Shown: one piece after another, positions 19,535-31,790 of the stretch | How positions within the stretch are numbered: the first letter of the stretch is position 1 | Layout of the letters: each line of letters begins with the position of its first letter | Assembly (NCBI GenBank): GCA_023014485.1 | Contig: JAJOZX010001727.1 | Span: 393,501-457,500 of the forward strand | Origin: Bathynomus jamesi | Taxonomy: Eukaryota > Arthropoda > Malacostraca > Isopoda > Cirolanidae | Direction: 5' to 3' | DNA length: 64,000 bases | Notes under the pieces: generated by a model | Seen by the model: the letters and a program-made list of their open reading frames with translations, nothing else | What the model was told of the DNA's origin: nothing | The model's database searches: none | Translations under genes and position numbers: made by a program

Positions 19535-20923
19535 CGGGTGAACCAAAAGTAGGTGGACAGTAGGTTGAATAGGGTTTGTGTTATATTATATTATAACTAT
19601 GGTGTTCATTATAACTATGGTGTTTGTGTTATATTATATTAAATATTATAACTAAATTTATTTTAATTTAATCTTTTTTCTTTTCAGATAGTTCAGAGAA
19701 CCCATAATGGCAAATAATCTAAATACTGATGCCAGAAAATGGGTGTTAAAAGAGTATTGGAAATCTCAAAATACTGAAACTGTTAGAACAAAATGGGTTG
19801 AAACATTTGGTACTCAAGCCCCAAAGAGACAAACCATTTACCACATTCGTGACAAATTTGATGCCACTGGCTCAATTCTTAATGCCCCAAGAACTGGTCG
19901 ACCCAAAACAGTTTGCACAGAGGACAATAAGCAACTTGTTGCCGAAGCATTTGTTCACAGTCCCAAAAAGTCCACCAGAAGAGCCTCAGCAGAACTGGAC
20001 ATTTCACAAACCTCTATTATACGAATTCTGAAATCTATTGGGTTGAAAGCTTATCATCCACGGCTAATTCATGGCTTATTGGAGGATGACCCAGACAGGC
20101 GGCTGCAATTTAGTGAGATCATGCTGAACGAAATTGAAGGAAATCCAATAATTTTAGATGACATTGTGTGGACCGATGAGGCTTCTTTCAAATTATCAGG
20201 TCATGTTAACCGACATAATTGTGTTTACTGGTATAGTGAGAACATGCATTTAACATTAGAGCAGCAACTAAACCAGCCTGGTGTCACTGTTTGGGGTGGT
20301 ATTTCAAGTTCTGGTGTTTTAGGACCAATTTTTGTTGATGGAACAGTCACAGGTGATAAGTATCTCGAAATTCTAATGAATGAAGTTGTTCCACACTTAC
20401 AACAACAGCCTAATTCACATGACCTCTATTTCCAACAAGATGGGGCCCCTCCACATTATTCAAGAGCAGTCCGTGAGTATCTTGATGAAACATTTCCCGA
20501 GAAATGGATCGGCCGAAGAGGTCCAATTGAATGGCCTGCACGTTCACCTGACTTTACCCCAATGGATTTTTTCTTTTGGGGAGTACTCAAGGACAAAGTT
20601 TATAGTCGAAAACCACGAAGTGTTGGTGATTTGAAAAATTACACCAGAGATGCATTTCAAGAAATTAATGCACAAAGAAACTTGAGCAAAAATGTTTGTC
20701 GAAGTGTGAAAGGTACAGTAGACTTCAAAGCTGTGTAAATTGTGATGGACAGCAATTTGAGCACCTGCGTTGATAAAATTTTCAGTGCTTTTGTATTGTA
20801 TTGGTATAAGTTAATTTTTTTTATTATTTTGTATTATAGTATACAAAAAAATTAAATATAATTGTATATGTATTCTCAAAATAAACGTTATCATTTACTG
20901 TCCACCTACTTTTGGTTCACCCG
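19535..20923 (+). mobile_element. Apparently complete DD41D mariner
   Basis: 28-bp terminal inverted repeats match perfectly (19535-19562 and 20896-20923, starting cgggtgaaccaaaagtagg). Length is 1389 bp, with TA-rich flanks on both sides. It contains one uninterrupted transposase gene. It sits between a LINE tail and a TA microsatellite. Confidence 0.9.
19707..20738 (+). CDS. Mariner transposase, DD41D type, intact
   Basis: 343 codons with no lesion. The N-terminal half holds helix-turn-helix DNA-binding regions (ARKWVLKEYWKSQNTETVR, RRASAELDISQTSIIRILK). The catalytic half has IVWTDEASF (first Asp), YFQQDGAPPHYS (second Asp) and WPARSPDFTPMDFFFWG (third Asp). I counted 41 residues between the second and third Asp, which defines the DD41D (rosa-like) group. 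WGGI and EKWIGRRGPIEWP are also present. Length equals a typical mariner transposase. It would cut and paste the flanking inverted repeats into TA sites. Best candidate for an active gene here. Confidence 0.9.
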   Translation: MANNLNTDARKWVLKEYWKSQNTETVRTKWVETFGTQAPKRQTIYHIRDKFDATGSILNAPRTGRPKTVCTEDNKQLVAEAFVHSPKKSTRRASAELDISQTSIIRILKSIGLKAYHPRLIHGLLEDDPDRRLQFSEIMLNEIEGNPIILDDIVWTDEASFKLSGHVNRHNCVYWYSENMHLTLEQQLNQPGVTVWGGISSSGVLGPIFVDGTVTGDKYLEILMNEVVPHLQQQPNSHDLYFQQDGAPPHYSRAVREYLDETFPEKWIGRRGPIEWPARSPDFTPMDFFFWGVLKDKVYSRKPRSVGDLKNYTRDAFQEINAQRNLSKNVCRSVKGTVDFKAV

Positions 20924-20924
20924 G

Positions 20925-20977
<53 letters not shown>
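20925..20977. repeat. (TA)n microsatellite
   Basis: TA run directly abutting the right end of the DD41D mariner. Confidence 0.9.
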
Positions 20978-20978
<1 letters not shown>

Positions 20979-21199
20979 TCTGTATATTTGTAATGCAACC
21001 CAAGATAGTTTGACAGGTCCAGAATCCAAATATGCTTATTTCACAGTTAAGTCACGAATTGTGCCAGAAACTTGTTATTCGAGCGTTATTCGTGTTATAG
21101 GCCTACATTAAAACAAGCAAGTAATTTTACTAAAATTCAGACGCTATACTTACAAAGATTGAAAAATAGTGGTCTGAATTATCTCTTTTGAAACCTATC

Positions 21200-21200
21200 T

Positions 21201-21255
<55 letters not shown>

Positions 21256-21990
21256 AGACAACTGGGCATAACTGAGATTGAGTGTGTGATAATACACAAA
21301 TGTATGCAGTAATGCTTTTACGGGTGAGGTAACACTTTTGGTTCCTCGGAACATTAAAAAAATTACAGGAATACCTCAAAATTCGTCGTTTAGAATTTCG
21401 TCGTTTCGCAGATTCGTCGTCAATCTTTTACTACCTATAGTTTCACAATCCGTCATCCATATTCGCAGATTCGTCGTTTTTTGAAAAAATGTGAAAAAAA
21501 ACGATCGACATTGACGAAATTCAACTGTTTACCAACGCAATATACATTATATTTCGACGAAAAACGAGTAGAATTTGATTAATTAATCTGTTTAATAACA
21601 TAATACAGTAAAATGTTTTCTCATTGAAACATGTTACATATAATCTACCTCGAATTTTGTCATTTCGTATTTCGTCGTGTTATTCCGGAACGAATTAACG
21701 ACGAATTTCGAGATATTCCTGTATATAAAAAATCTACAAATATTTTTATTGTTGGAAAAAAAATGTATTGGTCCTGATTAGGTTAGGTTATGCTAGATTA
21801 GCGAGTACCTCACTATTTCATGACTTGACAGAGAACACTTTGAACTCTCAATTGCGTCCGGAACACTTATCACGACTTTTTCGGTTCCATGACACTAAGG
21901 TTATGTTAGGTTAAATTAGCTTTGGTTAATTAGTTTTTAAATACATGGATTTCAAAATGTCGGTACCTCGCTTATTCGGAGATGCGGACA
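21200..21990 (-). repeat. Dispersed GT-containing repeat (copy 1), split by a MITE
   Basis: Matches 39205-39550: a GT microsatellite, then gtaggcaattgggtataa-like sequence, gtgaggtaacattt, ggttcctcg, aaaaatcta, and after the MITE ttggtcctgactaggttaggtta and ctcaattgcgtcc. The GT run belongs to the repeat unit in both copies. Family unknown. Confidence 0.65.
21366..21721. mobile_element. TA-target MITE inside a dispersed repeat
   Basis: 356 bp with ends caggaatacctcaaaattcg and cgaatttcgagatattcctg. It contains many attcgtcg/cgacgaat motifs. The repeat copy at 39205-39550 lacks it and shows the empty site (ttgtattaaaaaatcta), so the insertion duplicated TA. Confidence 0.8.
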
Positions 21991-22477
21991 TGTGTGTGTG
22001 TGTGTAGCAGCGTAGCTAGCCCTTTTTAATGTGTAAGCACCGAGGTTTGCAATGTCATTTCACACACTATTATACACAAGATACCACTAGAATATCTCTT
22101 GACAACCTTTAGTGTTAACTACAGTGATGGAACTAATTTGTTGAGTTTTTTGTAAACATATATGAAGTAATTTTAGGTGAACGGATGTTAATTCGTTTAA
22201 CTCTTAACATCCTCAGATTTATTGGTGGTCTGTAATTTACTCTTTTAAGAGAGAATGTTAAAAGACATTAGGGTCAAGCGTATCCTTTTGTGGAACACAT
22301 TTAAGGATTTTTTCTTTCCTTCTTTTTTTGATTCAAAATGCGCCCAGCAAACTGAAACCGGTTAAGGATATGAAATAGCTGTTTCACTGTTTGTGGATAT
22401 GAGAAAAAACTTTAGTATACATGTTATAAACCGCGTCCTGTGAACAAATTGAGATTACATCCATTACGTTTTAAATT
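21991..22477. other. Intergenic, nothing recognised
   Basis: No gene or repeat recognised. Confidence 0.4.
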
Positions 22478-22812
22478 CTAGATCGGAAGAACTGCTGGCT
22501 AGGTACAGGGACTTAATAGAGCGACTAAAGGAGAAAACTAATAAGATTGTCTTAACAGGTATACTTCCTCGAATTATCCAACGTAACGATTTCTACAGCA
22601 AGGCGACCTATATTAACAATAACCTAAAGTCTCTTTGCCAACAGGAAGGAGTGCATTATGCGAATTTTTGGAACAGTTTCTACGGCAGGAGGGACTTGTT
22701 CCTCGAAGATGGACTTCATCTTAATGACGTAGGAGCTGCGCGTTTAGGAAGACTATTTCATAATACTCTCTCTTCTTTTCAGGCTGCCGTAACTCGAACG
22801 GTCCCAGCATAA
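22478..22812 (+). pseudogene. CR1 ORF1, SGNH-esterase C-terminal fragment
   Basis: Reads SEELLARYRDLIERLKEKT...VLTGILPRI and FLEDGLHLNDVGAARLGRLF, ending in TAA at 22810-22812. DGLHLN is the last SGNH block, with catalytic Asp and His. Upstream blocks (GDSL, GxND) are missing through 5' truncation. CR1-clade ORF1 proteins are known to carry such esterases. Confidence 0.75.
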
Positions 22813-22864
22813 ATTCTACAAGTTTCCCCTGCCTCGCGAAGGTGTCGTAATTGCAAGCAATCTG

Positions 22865-25655
22865 AAGGTTCTATCCTTAAATGCTCGTAGCCTACGAAAT
22901 AAAATAAATGAATTTTTTTCTTTAATTGCTTGTAAAGACTATGATTTAATTGCGATAAACGAATCGTGGCTTAGCACTGAAACACGTGACTTTGTAGGGG
23001 AGTATCAAATTAAAGGTTATAGACTTTTTGTTAAAAACAGAATAGGTAGGCGAGGAGGCGGTGTTATGTTGTATATCAAAAATAATATTGCGAACGTTAT
23101 AGAAGTAAAGCACCCAATTCCAGAACCGATAGATTCGACTATAGCAGAACTTAAATTAAACGACTTCAAACTTCTTGTTGCGGTTATATATAGGCCGCCT
23201 AATCAAACAGCTGATACGGACGAAGCGTTATATCGTGAACTAAAGAGAATAATCGGTAGTGAGCAGGCTTTAGTCATGGGTGACTTTAATTGCGCCAACG
23301 TGAATTACGATACATTGCAGGGAGACGCGGAAGGTAATCGTTTAGTTAATTTTCTCGAGGATAGCTTTCTTAGTCAAAAGGTTGGGGAACCTACGAGGTT
23401 GGACAGTATTTTAGATTTAGTAATAACTACGGATGATAGGCTAATTACTGATCTTCAAGTAATAGAACCGTTAAGCAATAGCGATCACAATATGGTAGAG
23501 TTTGTCCTCTCAGTAAGTCACTCGAAACCAACTAACTCGACTAAAATTCCTAACTTCCAGCACGCAGACTTTTGTAAATTTCGAGATAAATTGTCACACG
23601 TCAATTGGGAAAACGTGATGGGGAACTCCAACGCAAAACTAATGTGGGAATCGTTCGTAAAGGTATTTAGGACTATAAATGAGGGATGTGTACCGTACAA
23701 AATTAAGCGTGCGAAAGTAAACAACAAGCCCTTGTGGTTTACTTCTAGAGTAGGAGACATTATAAAGAGTAGAGATAGGGCTTATAGGCAACATAAGTGC
23801 GATAAAAACAATTTGTTGTTACGAAACAACTACATCTCTCTGAGGCGTGAAGCGAAAAGTGTAATAAAAAAGTCCAAGCGTGAATTTGAAATCTCCATAG
23901 CTCGTGACGGTAAAGAAAACCCCAAGCGATTCTTTCAATACATCAATAATAGAAATCCAGTAAAAAGTGTCTTGGGTCCATTGAAAAATGTAAACGGAGA
24001 TCTAGTTTCTGAAAACAAGGAAATGGCTACCTTGTTAAACGAATTTTTTACGTCAGTTTTTACTATAGAAGATGTAACGAATATCCCTACGGTCATAGAC
24101 ATAATACCTTTTGATAATGGTAATATTTTGGATAATATTGTCGTTAGTGAAGGGGAAGTAATGCGCTATATTGATAAAATGAAAACGCATAAATCACCGG
24201 GTCCGGATTCCATATATCCCATACAACTAAAAGAATTAAAAGATAGCATTGTTGTGCCGCTAACAAAGATTTTAATGCGTCTATTTCTGAGGGGTGCGTA
24301 CCAGATAATTTCAAGTTAGCAAACGTAACACCTATCTTTAAGAAAGGCGATAAAGGTGCGGCGGGAAATTATAGGCCAATCAGTTTAACGTCTGTTGTAG
24401 GTAAGCTACTGGAATCAATAATTAGGGATCGTATAGTCGAACACTTAGAATTCCATAAGCTAGTTAGAAATACGCAGCACGGATTTAGGCGAAACAAATC
24501 TTGCTTAACTAATCTTTTAGAATTTTTCCAAAGCGTGGTTGACGTTTACGATAGACATCGGGCGGTTGATGTAGTGTATTTAGATTTTCAAAAAGCGTTT
24601 GACACCGTGCCGCACAAAAGACTCATTGAAAAAACTAAGGCTCATGGAATCAGGGGTGTAGTAATAAATTGGCTAGAAGAGTGGTTGCGAGGTAGGAAAC
24701 AGAGGGTGGTCGTTGATGGAGCGGAGTCGTGTTGGGCTAATGTAGCGAGTGGCGTTCCTCAGGGTTCTGTATTGGGCCCCTTGCTTTTTCTTATATATAT
24801 TAACGATTTAGATGTCGGCCTAGTCAGTACAGTTTCAAAGTTTGCGGATGACACGAAGCTGGGTGGTAGGGCGATTAATGACGAAGATAGAGGTAAAATT
24901 CAGGAAGATCTGAATAAAATCGTTGATTGGTCAGTCACATGGCAAATGAGATTTAACGTGGATAAGTGCAAAATTTTGCATATAGGTTCGCGTAACGGTA
25001 ATTTTGCGTATAGTATGTCAGGGAAAGATTTAACAAGCGTAGAGCAGAGCAGGAAAAAGATTTAGGAGTTATAGTCACTAGTGATTTAAAAGTAGCGAAA
25101 CAAAGTACAGCAGCGGTCAATAAGGCGAACAAAGTGTTAGGTTTTATAGCTCGAAATTTTGAGTACAAATCGCGCGATATTATAGTTCCACTTTATAAAT
25201 CATTAGTTAGACCCCATTTGGAGTACGCGGTCCAATTTTGGAATCCGCATATGCGCAAAGATATAGACAAAATCGAAAGAGTTCAAAGACGAGCAACTAA
25301 GATGATTCCGTCGCTTAGGTCAAAGTCGTACGAGGATAGGCTTAAGGAGTTAAAATTGACAACACTCGAGACTAGGAGGTTAAGGGGTGATCTAATCCAG
25401 GTTTTCAAAATTATGAATGGGTTCGATAACGTAGATAGAGATAGCTTTTTCGAAATATCTCAATATAATAGGACTAGAAATAACGGGTGTAAGTTGACAA
25501 GTAGAAGGTTCGAGACAGCAGTTGCCAAAAACTTTTTTACGCATAGAATAGTAAATAGCTGGAATAGTTTGCCGGTAGAAGTAATTAGTAGCACGTCTAT
25601 AAACATGTTTAAAAATCGATTAGACGCATATGTTGATAGATTGGGTATAGTTTAA
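22865..25655 (+). pseudogene. CR1 ORF2, AP endonuclease plus reverse transcriptase
   Basis: The endonuclease has LNARSLRNKINEF, VAVIYRPPN, LVMGDFNCANV and SNSDHN. The RT has KSPGPDSIYP, NYRPISLTSVVGKLLE, QHGFRRNKSCLTNL, DFQKAFDTVPH, GVPQGSVLGPLLF and KFADDTKLGG (catalytic Asp pair). After the thumb come SLVRPHLEYAVQFWNP and the C-terminal FKNRLDAYVDRLG. One frameshift is near 24268 (one T short in attttaatg); another is near 25045. Either could be a sequencing error in an otherwise young copy. The start codon is not resolved. Confidence 0.85.
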
Positions 25656-26371
25656 GGTAGTAAAATTAAGGCTTTGTGGGGATAGATCCCACAGCTCAAC
25701 ACAAGTGTTGTGGGATATAGGGAGGCAGCGTCTTGGGTTAGGGGATACTCTCTGTCCTTACACACCCCATTTAAAGAGATTCCTCTGCTGAGCGGTGCCC
25801 CCCATAGTACTGTGAGGTATTGAAAAACTCATGATCTTCACTTGCCCCACAAACACCTTTAAATGGGAGACCCAAGATGGGTGCACACACATTTCTACAT
25901 TACTGTACAGTCTTTACAGCCACACCTACACTTTTCCTCCTAAGTGTATATATTGTAATTGGTCCACAATCGATATGGACCGTGACTTATTTTTCGTGAC
26001 AAGGTACTAGTATTGATGGATACCGTAATGAAATTGACTGGAATCTCTGGATCTGATATATTTGCATGTCGGTTATAAATAGATATAGAGTGTAACATAT
26101 TTGTGGATAGTAGTCTATTATGACGTGATCCTCTGGATCCAGAGATTCTATCTTTAGTTTTAAATCGATAATTAATTAGTTTTGCTAAATTGGTCGTTGC
26201 CAATGTACACAGTGTACAGGAAGTTGTTACATAAATTTCTTATGTTCTTGTGGTTCGGAACCCACGTAAAATTGTAGGTCTCCTCCGCCACCACGGAGGA
26301 CATACACAATTACGAACACAGTTAGGTAGACCAACCATGAGTGGATCCTAGGGTCTTTGTTGGTCTGAAAC
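25656..26371 (+). other. CR1-A 3' UTR
   Basis: Contains gggatagatcccacagctcaac and its partner gttgtggga (stem-like), then unassigned sequence. Assigned to the LINE because its end (about 26330-26371) matches the 3' end of CR1-B. Confidence 0.5.
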
Positions 26372-26677
26372 ATTATAACATTATAACATTAATTACGAAG
26401 GTTGTTGAATAAAATCTAATTTATATTCTCTCTTATTTTGTTTGAACAAACATTTATTTTAATTAGTTAATAGTGGACATTTTGACAGAAATTTATTACT
26501 AAATTTCATTCAAGACAATAAATATAACAACGAATGATACAATTTTTTTTTTTAAAATGGGAAAAATCTATTTTCCAACAGGAAACTACTCTTGTATTTT
26601 TAACTTTATTTATACAGTGAACAAACTTATACATTTTGCGAAACAGGATATGCCATATACAGGTGTAAATTTATATA
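26372..26677. other. AT-rich spacer
   Basis: No gene or repeat recognised. Confidence 0.4.
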
Positions 26678-27573
26678 CAGGGGTTAGACAAAATAATGAA
26701 AACACCCGTATTTTCAATACTATATTTTCTATCATTAATGGCGTTATATACTTTACTAAGTTGATATGTGAAGGTATATAATACTGAGAACATCTATTTT
26801 AACATGTTTTTCCTAAAGACAATGGCGGTTGGAAAAGATGTCACTAATTGTGAAAGGGGTATGATGATAGGAGCACATTCGGGTGGTGTCTTAATATTAA
26901 AAGTCGAGTAATTGTCCCCTGTATCTCGAGAAATAGTCCCCAACCAAGGTTATGAATGCATGGAAAGGAATTTAAAAAAACTGCACTACATAAGAAACAA
27001 TAGTGTCTCCATTATTCTCTCCAATTCCAACTTCGTTCGAGCTTTTGCAATGTTTGGTGTTATTAGGGGCTTTACGGATATTACAGTTCCCATAGCATTG
27101 TTTTGATTGATATTGATCTGTGCAGACTATTGTTAAAATCTGAACAAAGTTTTGATGCAGCAGTCTTTGGTTCGTGCTTCACAGCCCATAATAAGGTTCT
27201 TCTGTCATATTCTGTCAGTGTTTCTTTACGCTCATTATAATGTTTATTTGATATAGATATTTTCACTTCCTTCCATATATTCATACCCTCGAGATACAGT
27301 GACATTTACGCGACTTTTAATACTGAGACACCAACCAAACGGGCTTCTACTATCATGCCCCTCTTACAGTCAGTAACATCTTTTCCAAGCGTCATATTTT
27401 TGTTCATTCTGTAAGAACAGGAAAACCCAGTATCAGCATATTAAAATAGAAGACGTTCTCAATATTATATGCATTCACATATCAACTAAAAAAGTATTTA
27501 ACGCCATCAATGATATCAGAAAATACAGCACAGAAAATGCGAGTGTTTCCATCACTTCTTCGTCCAACCCATG
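26678..27573. mobile_element. Tc1-type element folded back on itself
   Basis: Both ends carry the same Tc1-like 5' terminus, inverted: caggggttagacaaaataat at left, and the diverged catgggttggacgaagaagt on the minus strand at right, with TA on each side. Plus-strand MAVGKDVTNCERGMMIGA (26822 on) and a minus-strand counterpart are both the start of one transposase. The minus copy extends further (TEYDRRTLLWAVKHEPKTAASKL, 27081-27305). No catalytic domain is present. Confidence 0.7.
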
Positions 27574-27729
27574 TATATAACATTTGTTTTAGCATATACA
27601 CTGATTTTGGAATATTTATTATATAAAAGAGATAAGTTATATCATATAAATAATGATTTGTACTTTTCTGTTACATTATAATGTAAATCGCATACATTGT
27701 ATATTACATATTCTAACGAAATAATATCG

Positions 27730-27955
27730 GATTTAAGATGCAAAAAATGTTTTCCTTCCTCTGACTGGTCAGCCTTTGGATATAATGAAACATGATCCCT
27801 TGATTGGACGATTCATAATCTCTGACCCAATGTTTCTCAATTACACTTTAGTAAGATATGTACCCCCCCCCCCTTCCCCGCCTCCGTAGGTGGAGACCTC
27901 TGTGAAAATAACAAACATTTTCAGACGTCATTCTTTTACTATTCTTTTATGAAAA
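27730..27955 (+). repeat. Dispersed repeat with CCAAT-like boxes (copy 2)
   Basis: Second copy of the 2725-2905 repeat. A poly-C run is inserted before the ccgcctccgtaggtggaga block. No ORF. Confidence 0.6.
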
Positions 27956-29115
27956 AAACAAACAACATATAAAAACATCTAATCGTATATCGTATACGTA
28001 CAGTACTCAAATAAATATAAATTACAGCATAACAACCATTTATTTTATCATAAAAACATCATGATCTAGATACAGAGTAACAAAACATATAGTAAACATA
28101 TTAATACATTAAAGAAACTGGTAAACAAAGAACTTTGATGTAATAACACGCAATACTAAGTTTATATTTACTGTAAATGATAACAAATATGTAAAACTAA
28201 ACTAATAGCAATGCGAGTATTCATAGCTCTTCCAAATATAGTAAACAAAAATATGTTATCCTTCTTGAACACCTTCATAATAACGAACATAAATATTAAC
28301 CAGTACATTCACACCATATGTAAAGAGATGGTAGTGTTCAGTAAGGAGAAACACGGATGAATTTTACTACCAAAATGGATATACGAGATGGTCTTTAGTT
28401 ACTTCGGAAAGGTTCCCATCGAAATTAAGAAAAGAAAGTTAACATTTCATAATGCAGTGACTTCATTAAAATCGCAACTAAGGCGAAAGTACGGTGAGAA
28501 ATAATGCTGAACCTATAAACTAAACGATGAACAAAATTTATTCTGAAGAAACTTTTAATCCTTTATTGGATCCAAACTTTTTTATTTGGTATTAACTGAA
28601 ATAAGGAATATAAATCATGGAAGTAGACACGTGACACACACAGAACGACTCCGGGTGACCCGGTTCTTTTTGTCAATGTACGAAGGAGAGCTGCCGAAAG
28701 CGATTGACTATACTTATATACTGTATATATAATTATGTTACTATTTGAAAATTTAAATACAACACGCAGGTATCTAAACTATCATATTAAAGCTGCTCAC
28801 ACGTCTGTATTTAGCTAGTCGGTCTGAGCGTGGGTAGGGTTTTACTGTATTTATTCAGTGGGAGACGTTAGGCAGGAGACAGAGAGCGCTGGAACTCTCG
28901 TTTCTCCTGTCACTGTCCTCCTTAGCTGATCTTTTTCTGTGTCTCAACTCAGGTCCGGTTCTAATGTCTCCGAACAACTAATACAATGAGAAAACGGATC
29001 TACCCTGTGAGCATTCCAGCATGCCCTCAAACACACACTTTTCTCCATATTCCTCACTACACATACATGTATCTTACACACAAAATCTTTTCAAAATTAA
29101 AATAAAAACAACAAA
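27956..29115. other. No gene recognised; possible LINE-B 5' UTR at its end
   Basis: AT-rich up to about 28790, then more balanced sequence leading into the LINE at 29116. I looked here for the last SDR exon on the minus strand and did not see it. Confidence 0.4.
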
Positions 29116-31719
29116 ATGGCATCTACTTCAAGAGTCACAGGGTCCCCTGGGGAGGGGACCACAAATTCCCCACGTCTGGCTTCCCCCCTGCTGATACCGT
29201 GAGCACAAACCCGAGAAGAAGGGCTGGTTCTGCTACTACCTATTCGAGATGTTCTGGGCCTCTGCCTGATTCACTTTTCATAAACTTCCGCAACATTCGT
29301 GGTCTTTCTTCAAATTTCCACTCTGTTGAACATCACCTCTCCTCCTCTAAACCTCACCTTCTCTTCCTCACTCAAACTCAAATGCCTGGGACGACTGACA
29401 GCAACCCCTTTTCTGTACCCTCCTACTTTCTCTATACTCAATTTCATTCCAAAGGTGGGTGTTGCGTATATGTATACAATGATCCAACTTGTTTTCGTAT
29501 TCCCGAACTTGAATCCTCCGAATTGTACACCCTCTGGATATGGATTAATTGCCAATCTCAAACTAAATACATCTGCTCTGTCTACCTTTCTCCTAATTCT
29601 ACTGACTATCCAAAACTCTTTGACTATTTTACTTCGAAAGTGGAATACAACTTACCCAACTCTCCTTTCGCCGAAATCTCCATTTTAGGAGATTTCAATG
29701 TCGACCACCTTTGGCTTTCCTTTGGCTTTCCTCCCATTTCACTGACATCCCTGTCAGCTTACAACTTCTCCCTCCTAAATGACCTAGAGCAGATTGTACA
29801 GCACCCTACTCGTATCCCCGATCGCCTTGGATTTATTTCTCACCACTCATCCTTCTTCTTATTCTATGAAACGTTTTCTCCGTTGGGCTCCTCCGACCAC
29901 AATTTTATATCTGTTTCCTGTCTTATCGCTCCAATTCGGCCTTTGGATCCTCCCAAGAGGAGATGTCTTTGGCACTTTGGCGCCGCTGATTGGGAGGCCC
30001 TTAGGCAGTACTTCTCTGATTTCCCATGGAATGATTACTGCTTCCTTGGCCGGGGCCCCTATGAGTCCGCTGAGCGCCTCACGGAGATGATTCTCTCGGG
30101 TATTGAGCCGTACATTCCATATTCTTTTCCTAATACTAATGCAAAAAAAAATATTGGTTTAACTTTGCTTCCTCTAATGCTATCTGCAACAGAGATGAGG
30201 CTTTTAGAGGGTACCGTCGCCATCCAACTCCTGAATCTCAGCTTATATTTCTGCCCGGAATCGTGCAAAATCTGTTCTTCGACTCCCCAAAAATTTTCAT
30301 ACAAAAATGTAAAAACTTATCCAATTCTAATTCTTTTCGCTCTTTCTGGCACCTAGCGAAGAACCTCTCCAACAACTTTACTTCTTCTTTCCCTCCTCTT
30401 TTCCATTCCAACGGTTCAGTCGCCGTCTCTTCTCCTGATAAAGCTGAACTTTTCGCTCAGACTTTCACCTCCAACTCAACCTTGCACGATTCCGGTGCTG
30501 TTCTTCTATCTCCTCCTGCCTCAAACTTAATTATGTCTGAAGTTAGAATCTCTTCAAAAGATGCTTATTCTGCCATATCTGGGCTGAACTCCAGGAAGGC
30601 GTACGGTCCTGATGGTGTCCCTCCTGTTGTTCTCAAGAACTGCGATTCTATGATTTCTATCCTTCCATCTGTGCCTTCATCTCTGATTTCTATCCTTCCA
30701 TCTATCCTTCCTTCTATCCTTAATCTCTGATTTCCTTTTTGGCCGATCTATAGCTGCGGTTGTAGATGGTCACTGTTCTTCTCCTAAAGCTATCATATTA
30801 ATAGTGGTGTTCCTCAGGGTTCTGTCCCGTCACCCACTCTTTTCCTTTCATTTATCAATGATCTGTTAAGTCGCACTTCCTGTCTTAGCCACTCCTATGC
30901 CGATGATTCCACTCCTCACTTCTCCATCCACTTCACAAAACGTTCCTCTCGACAGTCATTTCATGCTTCGCGTAGAACGGCTATGGTGCATCTGATCTCT
31001 GATCTTTCTACTCTCTCTGATTGGGACAGAGAAAACCTTGTAGATTTCAATGCCTCAAAAACTCAGTTCCTTCATCTGTCTGCTCGTCTACCCCTTACCT
31101 TCAACAATATACCACTCAATCCTTCCTCTTCTCTTAACATTCTTGGTGCTTCCTTTTCTCGTGATCTTTCCTAGAAAGATCACATATGCTTTCTTTCTAA
31201 AACAGTTTCTAAGAGGTTAGGTGTGCTGTACTGGCTCCGCAGTCTCTTCACCCCTACTCAGTTGCTGTCTCTGTACAGGGATTTTGTCCGCCCCTGTATG
31301 GAGTACGTTTCTCACGTGTGGGGTGGTTGAACCCACACAGTCTACTTGATCGGATGGAATCAAAGGTTTTTCGTCTCATCATTTCCCCGCCCCTTACTGA
31401 CTGTCTTCAAACCTTCTCTCTTTGACGTAATGTTGCCTCCCTCTTTCTTTACTATCACTATTATAACGGACACTGCTCTTCTGAACTCTAACTGCATGCC
31501 TCCTCCTTTAAGGAGAGCACGCAGCACCAGACTTTCTACACATTCTCATTCCTTTTCTGTCCAACTCTCTAATGAAAGGGTTAATCGGAATTCTTCATCT
31601 TTCATCTACTCAACCGGTGAACTCTGGAACAATCTTCTTCAATCCATCTTTCCCCCTGTCTATGACCTTCAATCTTTCAAATGCAGAGTGTTCAGGCATC
31701 TAAAAAAGCTTGGACCTTG
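29116..31719 (+). pseudogene. LINE-B endonuclease/reverse transcriptase, degenerate
   Basis: After a frameshift near 29195 the endonuclease reads [35 protein letters not shown] and [11 protein letters not shown]. More shifts occur near 30145 and 30300. Then come SRKAYGPDGVPPVVLKNC, a deletion with a short SILPS repeat replacing the RT fingers, GVPQGSVPSPTLFL and HSYADDSTP (catalytic YADD). Last are FVRPCMEYVSHVWG and LWNNLL. The core RT segment between VVLKNC and the palm is missing, so the copy is dead. Confidence 0.8.
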
Positions 31720-31790
31720 ATTTTGGCTCTCTTCCTCTACGGGTGGAGCATTTTTGCGGGCGTTCGCCCTTGGCTTTTCCTTCCTGCATT
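29116..31790 (+). mobile_element. Jockey-like LINE (LINE-B), internally deleted
   Basis: Starts aaaatggcatctacttc and ends with ttcgcccttggcttttccttcctgcattaaaaaaaaa, a poly-A-like tail. It contains endonuclease and parts of the RT in one broken ORF. The protein style ([20 protein letters not shown]) is one I know from decapod crustacean genomes. The same 3' tail occurs at 4866-4930. Confidence 0.8.

Larger units (their letters stand above)
22478..26371 (+). mobile_element. Young CR1-type LINE (CR1-A)
   Basis: 5'-truncated within ORF1. It contains the end of ORF1 (esterase), ORF2 (endonuclease plus RT) and a long 3' UTR. The 3' end (gtggatcctagggtctttgttggtct) matches the end of the CR1 copy at 57741-61700 on the other strand. 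ORF2 has only two evident frameshifts. Confidence 0.85.
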
